DNA of 37,169 nucleotides from Didymodactylos carnosus (lineage: Eukaryota > Rotifera > Eurotatoria > Philodinida > Philodinidae), in assembly GCA_905250885.1 (NCBI GenBank), contig CAJNOQ010001022.1:1-37169 (forward strand). The letters run 5' to 3'. Shown piece after piece: positions 1-12,300 of the stretch. The translations under genes were made by a program, and so were the position numbers. The notes under the pieces are model-generated. The model saw only the letters and a program-made list of their open reading frames with translations, had not been told where the DNA came from and did no database searches. Within the stretch, counting starts at the first letter, position 1. Each line of letters starts with the position of its first letter.

Positions 1-173
1 AATTCCTAACTTAGTCAACATCAATCCAGGTTATGTCAGAATATTGAGATGTATTCTATTTTACCTGCTTCAACGAGTTTTTACTTGAGAATAGTACTGA
101 TATTGACCAGGTAAATTAGAGTACATCTGATATTCTGACATAACCTGGATTGATGTTGACTAAGTTAGGAATT
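1..173. repeat. Palindromic (foldback/MITE-like) element
   Basis: The first ~55-68 bases are the reverse complement of the last ones: the start AATTCCTAACTTAGTCAACA is mirrored by the end TGTTGACTAAGTTAGGAATT at about 154-173. A loop of roughly 40 bases lies between the arms, which differ by only a few bases. No coding capacity. The left boundary coincides with the window edge, so the target duplication cannot be read. Probably a non-autonomous DNA transposon; its family is not recognised. Confidence 0.8.
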
Positions 174-242
174 TTTGAATTTTACTCAAAATAGGCAAAA
201 ATAGGAGGATATTTCATCTAATGTACGTTTCCACTAGGTTTT

Positions 243-1040
243 TGGAACTGTTGTGAAAAACAAATGTTGCCACGAGATTCAGCATAGTCGGTCACCTATG
301 TTTTCATTCATTTCTGATAGTCCCAAATCTAACGGCAGAGGAGTATTAAGGCTTCAAGAAAAACGCCGGTAGCCCCCGAACTATGGACTTTCGAGATGTC
401 GCTTGGATCTGGTTTTGTAAAAGACACCTTGGACTATCCATATATGAGAAAACTGTTAGACTTCTATAAGCTGGTTTTCCAGAGATCAACTAAGAAAGCC
501 TCCAGAGATCCACATAATAACTTTGATTTCTGCATATTATCACGTGCCACGGTTTTAGCTACACAATGGCGAAAATCCGATCTCGATAGCTCATTCCGTG
601 CTCGACTTATACATGTCGCAATCACCCACACTATATTTTGAAATGGATAGTAGTTCCAAGCATATTTCTCTTGAACAATAGCACCAGAAACCTGGAAAAG
701 GTCGTAGAAGCATAGAACACAAATATCTCTGGCGATTGGTGTTAAATGCTTTCCTTTTAACGTCGGACTTGATGAGCACAGGCTTACAAAAATCACTAGA
801 TGTCTGCAGAAAACAGGAGATCATATGAATGATCTCCATGATATGTTCCAGTAGATGTTTTAAATTTTGCGCCGACAAGAAAAATTTGTGTGAAAAAAAA
901 GTCGATAGTTTTTGTAGAACAATGAATTCTCTATAAGCAATAAATTGAAAATTGAGTTTTAAAACGATTCTTAATGTGTCAAAAACAGAAAACAAAAGGG
1001 GGCGGTTTAATCTGGACTACCCGTCAGACTTTTTTTTTCT
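243..1040. repeat. Degenerate copy of a dispersed repeat family
   Basis: This stretch is collinear with 32887-33200. Both contain GTTGCCACGAG or ATTGCCACGAG, then about 170 bases later an AC-rich block around GACACCTTGGACTATCC (here 423-439), then GCTGGTTTTCCA or GCTAGTTTTCCA (here about 470-481). The same CTGGACTACCC core recurs at about 1011 and, in the foldback at 20655-20880, at about 20727. Open frames here are short and match no family. It lies downstream of the otopetrin stop codon. Boundaries are approximate. Confidence 0.55.
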
Positions 1041-1075
1041 CATAGAGATTCTTAGATCAAATCTATCCTTGTCAT

Positions 1076-1081
1076 TTTATT
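1076..1081 (-). terminator. Candidate poly(A) signal of the otopetrin gene
   Basis: TTTATT on the plus strand reads AATAAA on the minus strand, about 55 bases beyond the otopetrin stop codon. Position and sequence fit a cleavage/polyadenylation signal, though AATAAA is common by chance in such AT-rich DNA. Confidence 0.45.
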
Positions 1082-1135
1082 ATTTACAGAAATTTAAAAA
1101 TTAAAGCAAATTAACATATGCTCTGCATAAACTTT

Positions 1136-4100
1136 TCAATGCATATAATCTAGAAATGAATGGGTTGTCGGTTTGATTGAATCATCTTTGTAAGAAATTG
1201 CCCATATATCAGCAAGACAAACACTTGAATGAAAACGATAAAAAATTGTTAGTGGTGATGTAAACGCTTGTATTAACGACCATGTATTTGGCGTAAAATA
1301 TTCAACTTGTAATGGATTTAATTCTGCTTTTTTTGCCGATAATGAATCATGTAACCACATAGCTAAAATAAAAATTTGTCTTAAATAATCCAATATATAT
1401 GTATGATAGACTTACAGAAGTTCAACATTAATAATGCTGTTATCATTTCACGACCCGGTTTCTTTTTCAAATGTTCTCTTGATTCTGATCGTCGTCGTAA
1501 TGCATCTTTTAAAAACGCTGATTGTAAGAGAATTTGAGCTACGGATACAAAACTAACAGTCAAGTCAATTTGTCTTAAACTTTCACTATGTTTTTCACAC
1601 TCAATTTTAAGAAAAATAGCGGCAAATATACTAAAAAACGCATAAGTAAATGCGCCAAATGTCGTTATTAATATTAGTACTTCATCAAATACATCAACAT
1701 GAGCATTTGAATCAAATTTTAGTTTCATTGTCCAACGAAACGAAATTATAACAGTGATTAACGATAAACATAATAAAGTTAATTCAGTTATTTGTGAAAT
1801 ATAAAGTTGAGCATCATTTAACAAATAGAATGGTATCAAACTAAGAATCGATAGGAGTATTGCTATACCGCCAAATACGAGACCACGACTTGCTTTTGAA
1901 CAATTCACCATATAGACTAGAGAATGAGAGTAGAACAATAAATAATGAATTTAAAGAATATGATGAATACGAACCATGTCTATCACCAAATCTCAACATT
2001 GCCTTTTTATTTCTACGGCCGATATTTTGAAACATAATGTAAAATACCGTTAGTGATATTAAACTATACTCAATCAGACACGGATACAAATAAACACCAA
2101 CGTCTGATTCTAAATTCTGTATAAGGGTTGCAGCCGATTCTTGCGTTGATGTTACAATATTGTCTAAGGTTTCTTGAAATGTGTTCGATCTAATCATATT
2201 AATGGATGAACTGAATTCATCAATGGTAGTGTCACTAATATCTATAGTTAACCGAGAGTTATAAGAAATTTAAAGGGAATGATATCTTACTTAAAGATTC
2301 AGTTGTCAAGAAAATTGCCGTTACTGACGTTGTTGTCATTGTTTCACAAATCAACGAAGTAGGGTCTAAATGACTAGTGTAACGTGCCGTTTCATCAATT
2401 GCTTCTTTAACGATTGCTAAACCATTAGAAGTAATAATAATTAAATAAACTATTAGAAAACGCTCAATTGACGTTTACCTTCAAACCACGTACAAAAATT
2501 TGCTATAATCATATGAATCAAACCAATTCTAGCAAAACCTAAATTAAATCAAGAATTCTGTATATATAAATATTTTTTGAAAAATAAAAATTGATGACCA
2601 AATTACTTACTGCGTTTATTGTCAATCACTAGCTAAAAACATAAAATATAATAATTGAAAAAAAATTTTTATATGATCAATTGAAGTTGCGTACTTACAT
2701 TTCCGTAACGAAAAAAAAACATAAATTGTGTAGAATGGAATAAAAGTCTGAATATATAAGTAATCATACTGGATATTAAGATATGAAACGGACGAACATC
2801 TTTTGACGTGCTCCTGCCAGGAGAATGGTGATTTGCATTAACATAATCTCCAGAATGTAGTAATGCAATGTCTTTTGCTACTTCAACAGTAGTTAATAGC
2901 AGACTGCCAAGACAAAGGACTTTAAATAAAAAATAATAATAATGATGAAAAAAAATAATAAATGGAACAAAACAAGATCTGACATACGTCCTGCTCCAAT
3001 TTTTAAAAACAATCCACTAGAATTATTTATATCCGGATAATAAATCATTTCATCATGATTCTGTGTCGCTAATTCCATATAACTTTCTTGATCTTGTGCT
3101 CGAGTTATTGCGTTCCATCTTCGTCGAAATCTGAGAATGTCAATTGTACAATAAATCATCCATACTAACGACACAACATACAGGTAACAAAAAACGATCT
3201 AAAATAACACAATGTAAAGTTATTTAAAGAAGATTTATATGAGAAAATATTACCTGCATTGTTAAACGAATAGGAAATTCTTCTTTGAAAGCGAGTGTTA
3301 AAATCATAGTTAAAATAAAAATAATAAACAAAGCCGAAAGTGGCCATAAAAATACTGTTATAAATATTTCTGATTGTTTTCTAAAATATAAACCGCGTAT
3401 TGTGAATACCTATTCAAATACAAAAAACTACTTACGCTGGCTCATTTTGGGTTACTAGATGCCGAGAAAATGGGATGGTTTCTTTAGGTGGTGGTGGTGG
3501 TGGAGGTGGACGGAACTTTGAATCTGACTTGAAACTTTCGGTAAGCGAATAGTGTTGAGGTAATGAGGATGAATGAGGATTCAGAAAAGTGCCGATTGTT
3601 CTAAAAGTGCTTCTAGATTTATGTCCCGTATCCAGCTGAACATCACTATGATTGATTGGTCCATTATTATATGAATAATCACTAGCTTCATGCGTTCGAC
3701 TTGATGATTTATTTTTTGTTATTTGAGCAGGCATCGTTGGCGAATGTTTGTCAGTGACAATTTCTAATCCTTCTGTTTCTTCTGATGAGGACCCTTCATG
3801 TTTAGCCTAAAGATTCTAAGAGCATTGTCGTTTCTTACATGTTCTCATTTGAAAATACTAGACTTACCTTGCTATGGCTGAAAGGTGAAGGTTGTTTTTG
3901 TCTTTTTCGATTGTCTGTTCCATTTCCATTGTGTATTTCAGATCGTGACGTCTCGAATTTCGGCTGACGTAGGGTGCCAGTCGTCTTTTGTACTGGCCAT
4001 CTTCCCTTGTTTAATAAGGTCTCAGTGGTAATCGTAGGAAATTGGGTTATCATGCTCGTCATACTACCGCGATGAGTCTCATCTTCATAATATTCTTCTC

Positions 4101-4810
4101 CATCTGAACTTTTTTCATCTTCGGTATCATATCTCATTTCGGTTTCTTGCAGACCTTGGTCGTGGGATGACTTTTTCGGTGAATTTGATCGATGTTGTGT
4201 TTCATGATCTAAACACCATGAAAACAAAATTTATTCTAAGAAAAGTAATTCAGCAATGCTTACCCAATCGTCTCAATCTGTATCGACGTCTGATCGTCGA
4301 TGATCGTACTCGTGGTCGACCTGAATTTACTGATTTTTTCGTGTCTATTCTATTACTGGATTCTCTAATTGGTTCTAGATTACCGTTGTTGGTTGTACTC
4401 TCATTCAGAGTTCTTGTACTGATTTTGTGTTGACGAGAAGGCACTGTTTTATTATTTTTTTCTCTGACACTCAATGATGGTGACGCGTTTAGTGATGCAC
4501 GACTTTGCTCATTTAAAACTATTCCATGTTGTTGAACTGGAACACCCAACGATGGTCTGTTAGCATCTTTCCTTTTTTTATTCGACTCATTATTCATGTT
4601 ACTTTCGGAGCTTGTTGAACAACCATTATTATTTGTGTTATTATTAGGACTGAACATATTCACTTTTTGAGCTATCGATGAACTGATTCTCGTCGCTTTA
4701 ATGGGTGCAATAGATGAATTATTTTCATTATTTGAGTTTAAATACCGACTGGGATTGCTCGTAATGCTTTTGGGTGAATATACATACATACTCGTCGTAC
4801 CTGAGCTCAT
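1136..4810 (-). CDS. Otopetrin-type proton channel, 12 exons
   Basis: Exons on the minus strand: 4810-4264, 4208-3868, 3806-3436, 3380-3254, 3198-2988, 2919-2699, 2632-2611, 2538-2479, 2416-2291, 2241-1975, 1916-1416, 1362-1136. All splice in frame with GT-AG introns and give 1006 codons. Otopetrins are multi-pass (12-helix) plasma-membrane proton channels used in acid sensing and otolith formation. Family signs are an ARIGLIHMIIANFCTWFE-like helix, LYPCLIEYSL...FYIMFQNIG, and a C-terminal NFSMWL...FYRFHSSVCLADIW. The first membrane helix begins near residue 425. The residues before it are polar, rich in Asn and Ser, and include a run of eight prolines (about 396-403). Vertebrate otopetrins are about 600 residues with a short N-terminus, so this extension is unusual. 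The ATG at 4808-4810 is the first in-frame Met; an upstream in-frame GTG is unlikely as a eukaryotic start. The donor of the intron at 1974-1917 (GTTCGT) is weak. Family assignment is confident; which paralogue is not known. Confidence 0.88.
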
Positions 4811-4850
4811 TGTGATCACTTAATCATTTAAAAGTAAGTCATCTTATCTG

Positions 4851-4874
4851 AAAGAGAGAGAGAGAGAAAGAAAA
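4851..4874. repeat. GA/TC microsatellite upstream of otopetrin
   Basis: A run of GA dinucleotides (TC on the gene strand) about 40-65 bases upstream of the otopetrin ATG, so probably in its 5' untranslated or promoter region. Pyrimidine-rich tracts there can act as promoter elements or splice-acceptor tracts. No function can be assigned. Confidence 0.6.
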
Positions 4875-5304
4875 TTTGAAGTTGCCGAAATTTTGTTATA
4901 GTGCAGAGTAGATTAAAAACGGGGTACGTATGAGACATAAATGCATTTTTAGTGATTAAATTGTTTTCCCACCAGTTTGATAATAAGGTGCTTAGGTGTC
5001 TGTTTGGATTCTCTAACCAAAAATTCATATGACAAACACATTCGGTTGCATTGCAACCTTATATCAAAACGCTTTAATCAGCATGATCTAATACTTGAAG
5101 TCCACTTATATTAGAATAAATGTAACTTTTTATGTTCTTATCGGTTTCGAAATCTGTATACTAAATGTGCCGCCTACAGAGTGCGTAGAGAACATGAATG
5201 TGTCTTTTTTAAACGCACCAAGCAGTTATAATATTTTCAAAGTTTAGATAAATTCTGATATTATATTATAAATAAAAGAATCTAATACTCAATCCCGTGT
5301 TGTT
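4875..5304. other. Upstream region of otopetrin, no gene seen
   Basis: AT-rich sequence between the otopetrin 5' end and the 3' end of the LINE. It presumably holds the otopetrin promoter. No clear TATA box, conserved motif or coding frame was recognised; the short minus-strand frame at 5028-4828 resembles nothing. Confidence 0.5.
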
Positions 5305-5742
5305 GTGATTGATTGATCGATTGATTTTTATTTGGTAACAACAGGACTAATATGTGAACACAGATAAACATACAATAAAAACAGAAACCTTTAATCTACA
5401 TCAAAAACCCGTTACCGGGAAAGCAAAAAAAGTGCGATGCACCTATAAACCTTGCTACCATTTTCATAGTTGGAGATGATGCCTTAATTTTATTTTAAAA
5501 CTTCTAATAGTGGTAGATGAGACAAGTGCTTCTGATAGAGTTTGATTCCAATCTCGCGCTGTTTGGTATAAAAAGAATTATAAAACAGTCTCCGTTCGAG
5601 CAAAAGGAACTTCTACCTGTCTTGAGTGTTGTGCTAACCTGTCTGATCTTCTTGCTGTATCTAACCGGATTAGGCTCAATCGAGAAAGTGGGGAGTGCCC
5701 ATTTAGGATCTTGAAAAATAGTAGACGGCGAAAATATTTTCT

Positions 5743-7373
5743 TCATACCTCTAATGGAGGTAACCTGAGACCGAATACAAGATCTTTCCCTGATGTATCA
5801 AAATCCCGCGTAATCATGTGTGCCGCAAGATTTTGTACAGATTCAAGGGAATTCTGTAATGTCTCGAACTTGCTATCATACAATGCACAGGCGTAATCGA
5901 GCTTGCTCAAAATACATGTCTTGAAAATATGAAGCCGTACTGAAGCAGGAGCTTCTTTGAATTGGCGGTACATAGCACCTAGACGTTGCCTGCAGGTTTT
6001 AACTAGGTCGTTTATATGTGCTCGCCACCTAAGGTTATAGTTGATTTTCAAACCTAGAAGGACTAGACTTTGGCTGCGCTGGATGACGGAGACATCGCGT
6101 AATTTAAACTGAAAAGTATCAGCTTTATTTGGGCTGTTAGAAACAAACATCCATGCACACTTGGTAGGATTAAGCGCCATGAGGTTTGAATTACACCAGT
6201 CACATATTTTGTCAATATTCTCCTGACAGAATTGTGGCAAACAATCAGAAGTAACGGGACAAATCAGCGCACAGTCGTCAGCAAAAAGTATGGTATCGGC
6301 AGGGAGCTGGACTACAGAGGGTAACTCATTAATAAATATAAGGAATAGTAGAGCCCCTAACACTGATCCCTGGATTACACCCGATTTTAGTGGTGTAGGA
6401 AGAGATAGGAAAGATCCTACTCTAACTTGTTGTGCTCTATCAGTAAGATAGTTTTCGAATCATTGGAAACATAGAGGAGAAAGGCCTAGAGTGTGCATAG
6501 ACGAGAAGTTATAATTTGATAAGGTACGTTATCAAAGGCTTTTTTCATGTCAAATGTGACCAAGACGCTCTCCACTGGCGGTTGCGAATTTAAATTGTTT
6601 GTGAGATTGTATAAAAAACAAAGAAGAGCATCAATGGTTGACGTCTTAGGACGAAAACCAAACCGTTGGCTTGAGAAAAAATTATTTACGGTCAAATGGT
6701 GAAACAGTTGATTGTAAATAAAGCGCTCCAAGATTTTACTCACGATCGACAAAAGAGATATTAGTCTGTAATTAGACACAATAATTTTAGAAGCTTTCTT
6801 ATGAGTAGGATTAACAAAAGCTAATTTCCACTGATGAGGAAAAAAGGTAGTTATAGGTGCAGGCATTGGTCCAGAAACAGGTAGGGTACAATTGGAGAAA
6901 TAATCCCCGAATAGATCCGCCTTTTCCTGTTCTGTAGAGGCTATTTTTGTCCCGTTATTAATTGTTGCAGGGAGACCAGTGTTACCCTGTCTTATACGAT
7001 TAATTGCTATCCAAAAAGTAGCGGGTGATGTGAAAGATTTTGCAATGCGTGTAAAATGAACGCGTTTCAGTTTTTTTAAAGCATTTTTAACTTCCTTATG
7101 CCATTTCTTGAAACACGCTTGTGATTCAACAGTGTCACGTTTTTTATGTGTCTGAAACGCACAATTACGCCTGGGCATCAGATGATAATAACTACTAACT
7201 GAACATGACGTAGGAGAAAAAAGTTCTAACAATTCAAAATATTTTTCATACTCTTTAACTATAATACGAAGAGCAAATGAAAATATCACTTTTATTGGAT
7301 TTGATTTCCAGAAGGATAGATTCAGTTTTTGAGCAGGAGGCAATAAATTGATGTGGAATAGAATTCGATACAT
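5743..7373 (-). pseudogene. LINE reverse transcriptase remnant
   Basis: Two open pieces (7373-6486 and 6363-5743) plus the linking sequence encode one RT domain read on the minus strand. The first piece has WKLAFVNPTHKK, NYRLISLL and motif A, FDMKKAFD. The linking sequence has motif B-like SGVIQGSVLG. The second has motif C, ILFADDCALI, then LNPTKC and LGLKINYNLRW. The FADD catalytic pair is intact, but a frameshift and an in-frame stop separate motif A from motif B. The usual stretch of roughly 70-80 residues before WKLA is missing, so an internal deletion is likely. It cannot make an active enzyme as it stands. Confidence 0.85.
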
Positions 7374-7644
7374 AAGTTACTACCCCTCCATGAGGATTAT
7401 GAGTAACTGCCGATAGTCTATCCTGCCTGTAGACAGAGTAACCTGAAATATCAATTTCAGAATCTGTCACACTACTAGTTAACCACGATTCCTGGATACA
7501 AATCACATCAATCGGGGTAAAACTGTCACTAGATATTTTCACTAAACTTTTCAGAGTATCTAGATTAGGGCAGAGGCTCTCGATGTTATGACAACAAACG
7601 GACAAGTTCCGTCTTGAAGACCTATTATTGTTTAGGACGTTCAT
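7255..7644 (-). pseudogene. LINE APE-type endonuclease, N-terminal part
   Basis: The frame includes CHNIESL, ICIQESWL (catalytic Glu), ISGYSVYRQDR and GGVVTYVSN, the usual order in the endonuclease/exonuclease/phosphatase domain of LINE ORF2. In the element this nuclease nicks target DNA to prime reverse transcription. The frame ends just after an SSYYS segment, where CR1/L2 endonucleases have a YRPP-type motif. The C-terminal half with the catalytic Asp and His residues is not present, and the RT frame overlaps out of phase. Confidence 0.8.
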
Positions 7645-7680
7645 AATTTTCTCTGTAGTTACTGTAGAGTTACCGCTGTA

Positions 7681-7935
7681 TCAATTTTGCGATGTTATCA
7701 AATGTTCAAGATGTTGTTTCAATTTTAGAATTACATGGTCATATCCTGTATCATTCATGTGAATTTCATCGTATAACATATTTTTCTTTAATCCCATGTC
7801 GAATGTGGTTACGTTATCATAATCAACAATAAGGTGTCAATTGAACTTTTTTACATCTTTCATGATGTCATTTGTACGATAACTTTGTTTTGATCGACAT
7901 GGTATTTTACAAACTGTTCTTTTCTTCCTTGGATA
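7681..7935 (-). pseudogene. LINE ORF1 esterase (SGNH hydrolase) C-terminal remnant
   Basis: Too short and broken to stand out as an open frame. Reading the minus strand toward the stop at 7683-7681 gives a tail containing LYDEIHMNDTGYDHV. This is the block V (DxxH) signature with a following Gly-Tyr that ends SGNH/GDSL esterases. One in-frame TGA interrupts it near 7838. The stop lies about 37 bases before the endonuclease ATG, as expected for ORF1 followed by ORF2. A 13-base direct duplication (AACCTAGTTATC) sits at the upstream edge. The N-terminal part with the catalytic Ser is not visible. Confidence 0.65.
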
Positions 7936-9360
7936 ACTAGGTTGTGATAACTAGGTTCAATTTATCTATCATGAATCACGGCGACAGCTGACACGTCTAA
8001 AATATGTCGCTATGTGTCGATATAAAATCCGATTTTTGTATTGGTTGTTTAAAATGAATCCTCGGTTCTTTCTATTCTACGGACCCTTTCCATTCCGTCT
8101 AGATAATAGTTAGTCTGGTAATCATTTCCATTAAATTTTTTCTTTTCAATTAAGGTTGTTGTGGCCCCTCAAACTTCAATGAGGGAGGCGATAAATTTTG
8201 TTTTCGAACTGGTATCACAACCTTTATCAAAGGTGACAACTATCTAAAGTTTTTATTTTGATGAGACAAAACAAATTTTTTTCGGATTATTGAAAAGAAA
8301 TCATCCTCGGAATCCATTAGGTCGCGTAACAGCTCTATTTATATAAGTAAGATTATTTTTAACTATAAGACTAATAACTTATTTATGAAAAAATAAGTGT
8401 CACCAAATGACTTCGCTGAAGTCAAAATGACATCAGCCAAACTACAAAAAAAAAATGAAACAGAACAGAAATAATAAACAAGAAAAGAAAAAATTAAAGT
8501 ATGCAGCTTGAAGATGAATGGTAAAAAAATCAACACAAATAAAATAAAATTGAAAAGAGAACAATTAGCACAGTTTTATTAAAACTAGAAACACGGGCGA
8601 ACTTGATAAAAAAATATTTTTAAATAAAGGTAAAGATGAAAAGCGCATAACTGATTCTAGAAATTTAAGTTGAACAAAAACAGAACGAAAAAACAGTTAG
8701 TGGAATGCAAAGATATTTGAAAGGATGAAGAGTAATGTGAACAATGAATAGCGTAGAAGATAGTAAGAGAACTAAAATAATGATGAATTTCAAAAAATCG
8801 TACAAGTTTAAAATAGTAACGACAAAGAGAAAGATTTGAAACAGATAATTAGAAAGCTATTTATTTACAGAGTCAAGAACTATTCTAGAAAACAATAATT
8901 AATTTTAGTAAAAATAGAGGAAAGCAAAACTCAACGCTGATTCAGGTCGTTTGATCCAAATGGACGTAATTTATTATCATACGCATTTTTAAGTATTACC
9001 CACAGCATTAACCTATTTAAAATATATTAATTATCTTTTATTATCATCGGACGGAAAAGGATTAATCTTATAAAGGCTTTGATTTTTAGAGTCCAATGCG
9101 TACAATCTTTGAAAAATGGAATATTTTCTCTATTTGAATGCTTTTGCTTTTCCTGTTCAAATACTTAAATTTTATTTAGTTGTTCAAATATTTTTAGTCT
9201 CTAAGATAAATTACTCTTTCTCTTTCTGATTCTTATTTTTCAATTTAACCAATATTAGAGTGTCAATGTACAATATTTTCAACATCATTCTTTTCTTCAT
9301 CACATCGTATCACATTTAAATTAAAATTATATATCTGACATTTCGAATTGAAATTATAAA
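7936..9360. other. Intergenic region upstream of CERT
   Basis: About 1.4 kb of very AT-rich sequence with A-rich runs. It has no credible coding frame or recognised repeat apart from a small hairpin TGACTTCGCTGAAGTCA near 8408-8424. It presumably contains the CERT promoter; no specific element can be pointed to. Confidence 0.5.
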
Positions 9361-12300
9361 ATGGCAACAGAAGATGTCACAACATCAGATGAAGATGAAT
9401 CGTTAGAAGATGAATCAACAATAAATCGTAATAATGATTATTGTAAAGGAAGACTATTTAAATGGACAAACTATTTGCACGGTTGGCAAGAACGATTTCT
9501 TGTATTGAAACTTGGTTTTTTAAATTATTACAAAAATGAATATGAGATAAGTCTTGGATGTCGTGGAGCACTATCAGTAAAACAAGCACTGATTCAAGTA
9601 TGTTCAAATCTGTCTTTTTCAAATATAAATTGTTAATGTTTTCCTTTTTATTGTTTTTCTTTTTAGCCTCATGAATTTGATGATTGTCGATTTGATATAC
9701 GTGTAAATGATTCTGTTTGGTATTTGAGAGCTCATAATTCTGATGATAGAGAAAGATGGGTACAAGCATTAGAAGAACATAAAATTTTATGTAAAGCAGA
9801 ATCGGGTTATGGTAGTGAAACAAATTTACGTAAACATCCAAGTTTAGGATCACTAACATCGACGGCAAGTATTAGTGTTGCATCAACGGGTTCATTTAAG
9901 GTAAAATTTTGTACTTTTGATTTTACTTCTTTTTTTAACATCATTATTTTTGTTATTGCCATCAAAGAAAGATCGAAGTTTAAAAGAAAAACTTAAAGAA
10001 TTAGAAACATATAAAGATATTTTATGTCAACAAGTACAAACATTACAAACTTATTTTGATGCGTGTGCAAATGCTGTGACGAAAGGATATGAACCATATC
10101 AAAAAGAATGTAAGTTTTCGTTACAAACTTATTATAATCAAGAAAATAATGTTTATAGTTTTATTCTTGTTGAGAAATTTGAAAGATATTAAATAAAAAG
10201 AAAACTCCAATAATTAGTACGAAAAACATTGAGTTCATTGCATAACATATATACTAATAACAGTGAATTTTACTTTTGTAGTTTACTTCAAACAATAAGT
10301 TCATCTGTTCAAATTATATAGAGACAAAATTCATTTTATTTATATTTTTTGATTTCAAGTTTAAAATACTATAAAGAAATTTATTTTGTTTTTATTATAC
10401 AGTAACAAAGCTTAGATAACGTTTATTCGTTGATATCATACGATGTTAGATCGTTGATAAGCAAAGATAAGCATTTCTGTCATTACTTTTCTCTTAATAT
10501 CCGTTTATTATTAACTTTTTTTTTATTTCAGTCGAAGAATCCGGCGATGTGGATTTTGAAGAAGCACCAGATAAAGTCAAACATGATGACAATAGACTAG
10601 TAAAAAATGGTAATTTTAAGAGATTTGTTTATTAAATAAGTCTTTGTGGTTTTCTGACGGCAACGAAAAGAAGTGCCACATATTTAGGTCAACTTTCAAA
10701 GACGCTGTTATTGTCGTTTTTTGAGATTTTTTAAGCTAAAATTGAACTAGTCTTCACTTCTTTTTTTTTGGTGTTTAGCTACAATTGCTGGTGATCATGC
10801 AGGAATGGCAATCGATTTCAAAGGTATAATAATAAGAAAACACCTCTTTATCGTTTATTTTCGTCTGATTTTTATTTATCTAGGCGAGGCTTTGACTTTT
10901 AGAGCAACAACCGATGGTGTTGTACATAATCTTGGATTTTGTATTGAATTAATGCAAAAAAGAGAAGATATTTGGAAAAAGAAATATGAAAAAGTGTGTT
11001 TCTTTAAGCTCCTGTGAGATACGAATAGGATAGCTGTTTTGCTCCTTATATGAGTAATTTTACTGAGAGAATGAGTAACCACTGACGTGTTATTCTTTTT
11101 CTTTTTCAGGAGTTGGAAAGGCGAAAAAAACTTCAAGAATTATATGCTTTCACTGTAAAACACAAGATTCCAGCATTAGGTTCTCCAGATGCTGAAGTAT
11201 GTAGGTTTATATAAACATTTTTACAAAAATTAGTTCTGTGGTCTTATTCTAAATTTCTACTGATTATAGGAAGGTCCTCATAGTACATTAAAAGATGAAG
11301 AATTTTTTGATGCATTAGATCAGTCGTTAGATCGTATTGATCGTGAAACTGAAGAAATTCTACGAAAAGTAAGTTGTAAATATGAAAATTTTATTTTGAA
11401 ACTGGTTTCATATAATATATAATAGGTGAGAGAGTTACACAAAATATCTTGTAGTAGATGTGTTGACTTTCTCTATTAATTGCTTTATAAGAATCATTGA
11501 CTATTTAACACGAATGGAATGATTTCCACTATTTGTGTTCAACGTCTTTTGTTAGTATAAAAAAAAAAAAAACGTTTTTCTCTATTTTGCAATGTTCCGA
11601 TTTCTGACAATATAATAATATATTCCGTATGAGAAGTAACATTCATTTCTTTTTTACATCTTTTATGTTTTTTGGTGTTAGATTTGTTTCATTCGTTTTC
11701 CACTGATAAAAATCGTGGTTATAAAATTTTATAGCATACGTTTATGGAATGATTGCAGGTCAAATGTACTGCTTGATGAAACATAATAACCACTTATAAA
11801 AGGCCAATGTTTCTAAATTAATTTTAAGATTAATATAGGGTCTTTTATTATAATACGAAGTCAGATAAACTAAGTTTCTAATTTTAAGTAAACGTTTTTA
11901 GAGTCAATTTCTTATACATCGGCTTATCACGAACAGGTTCTCAATCTTCTATAAAATGATAACATATTAGAAATAGATATGGTAGCACAGTTACGTTATT
12001 AACAAATAGGCACCTTCTAGTTTTCTTAAAAAAAGAGTTGTACTTTTTTTGATAAATTATGCTATTAAAATAATTTATGATCATGAAAACAATTTTCTCT
12101 TTTCTCTATAAAAACAAATGCAAATTTTCATCAACTTTTGCCGAAAGATAGCCCTTGAATACCTTGGATAGAGTAGTAAATTGATAAAAAAAACGTTTAA
12201 GAGTACTACTATAGTGTCAAATGAGAGAAAATAAAAGTTTTACAGGAGAGAGACGGCACAGTGTACAAAAAATAATGTGTGCAGTTTCAATCTTGACTCC

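Larger units (their letters stand above)
5305..7935 (-). mobile_element. Decayed LINE retrotransposon (CR1/L2-like, esterase-bearing)
   Basis: Read on the minus strand, the order is: C-terminus of an SGNH esterase (about 7935-7681), APE-type endonuclease (7644-7255), reverse transcriptase (7373-5743), then a 3' tail ending in repeats of ATCA/ATCG (about 5309-5325). Esterase-ORF1 followed by APE-RT-ORF2 is known from CR1/L2-group non-LTR retrotransposons. The copy has a stop in ORF1, a frameshift between endonuclease and RT, another between the two RT pieces, an in-frame stop near 6460, and apparent internal deletions. It is dead and probably truncated at the 5' end. It lies between the head-to-head otopetrin and CERT genes. 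Clade is inferred from domain order only. Confidence 0.82.

Noticed and set aside
396-995. Overlapping small frames on both strands near the left end
   Set aside because: They resemble no family, have no exon-like context, and lie within the dispersed repeat shared with 32887-33200.
4167-4433. Plus-strand 88-residue frame
   Set aside because: It is antisense to coding exons 1 and 2 of otopetrin, whose frame, splice sites and family match are far stronger.
5743-7644. A functional host reverse transcriptase gene
   Set aside because: Frameshifts, a stop and missing segments, together with LINE domain order and a repeat tail, show a dead retrotransposon.
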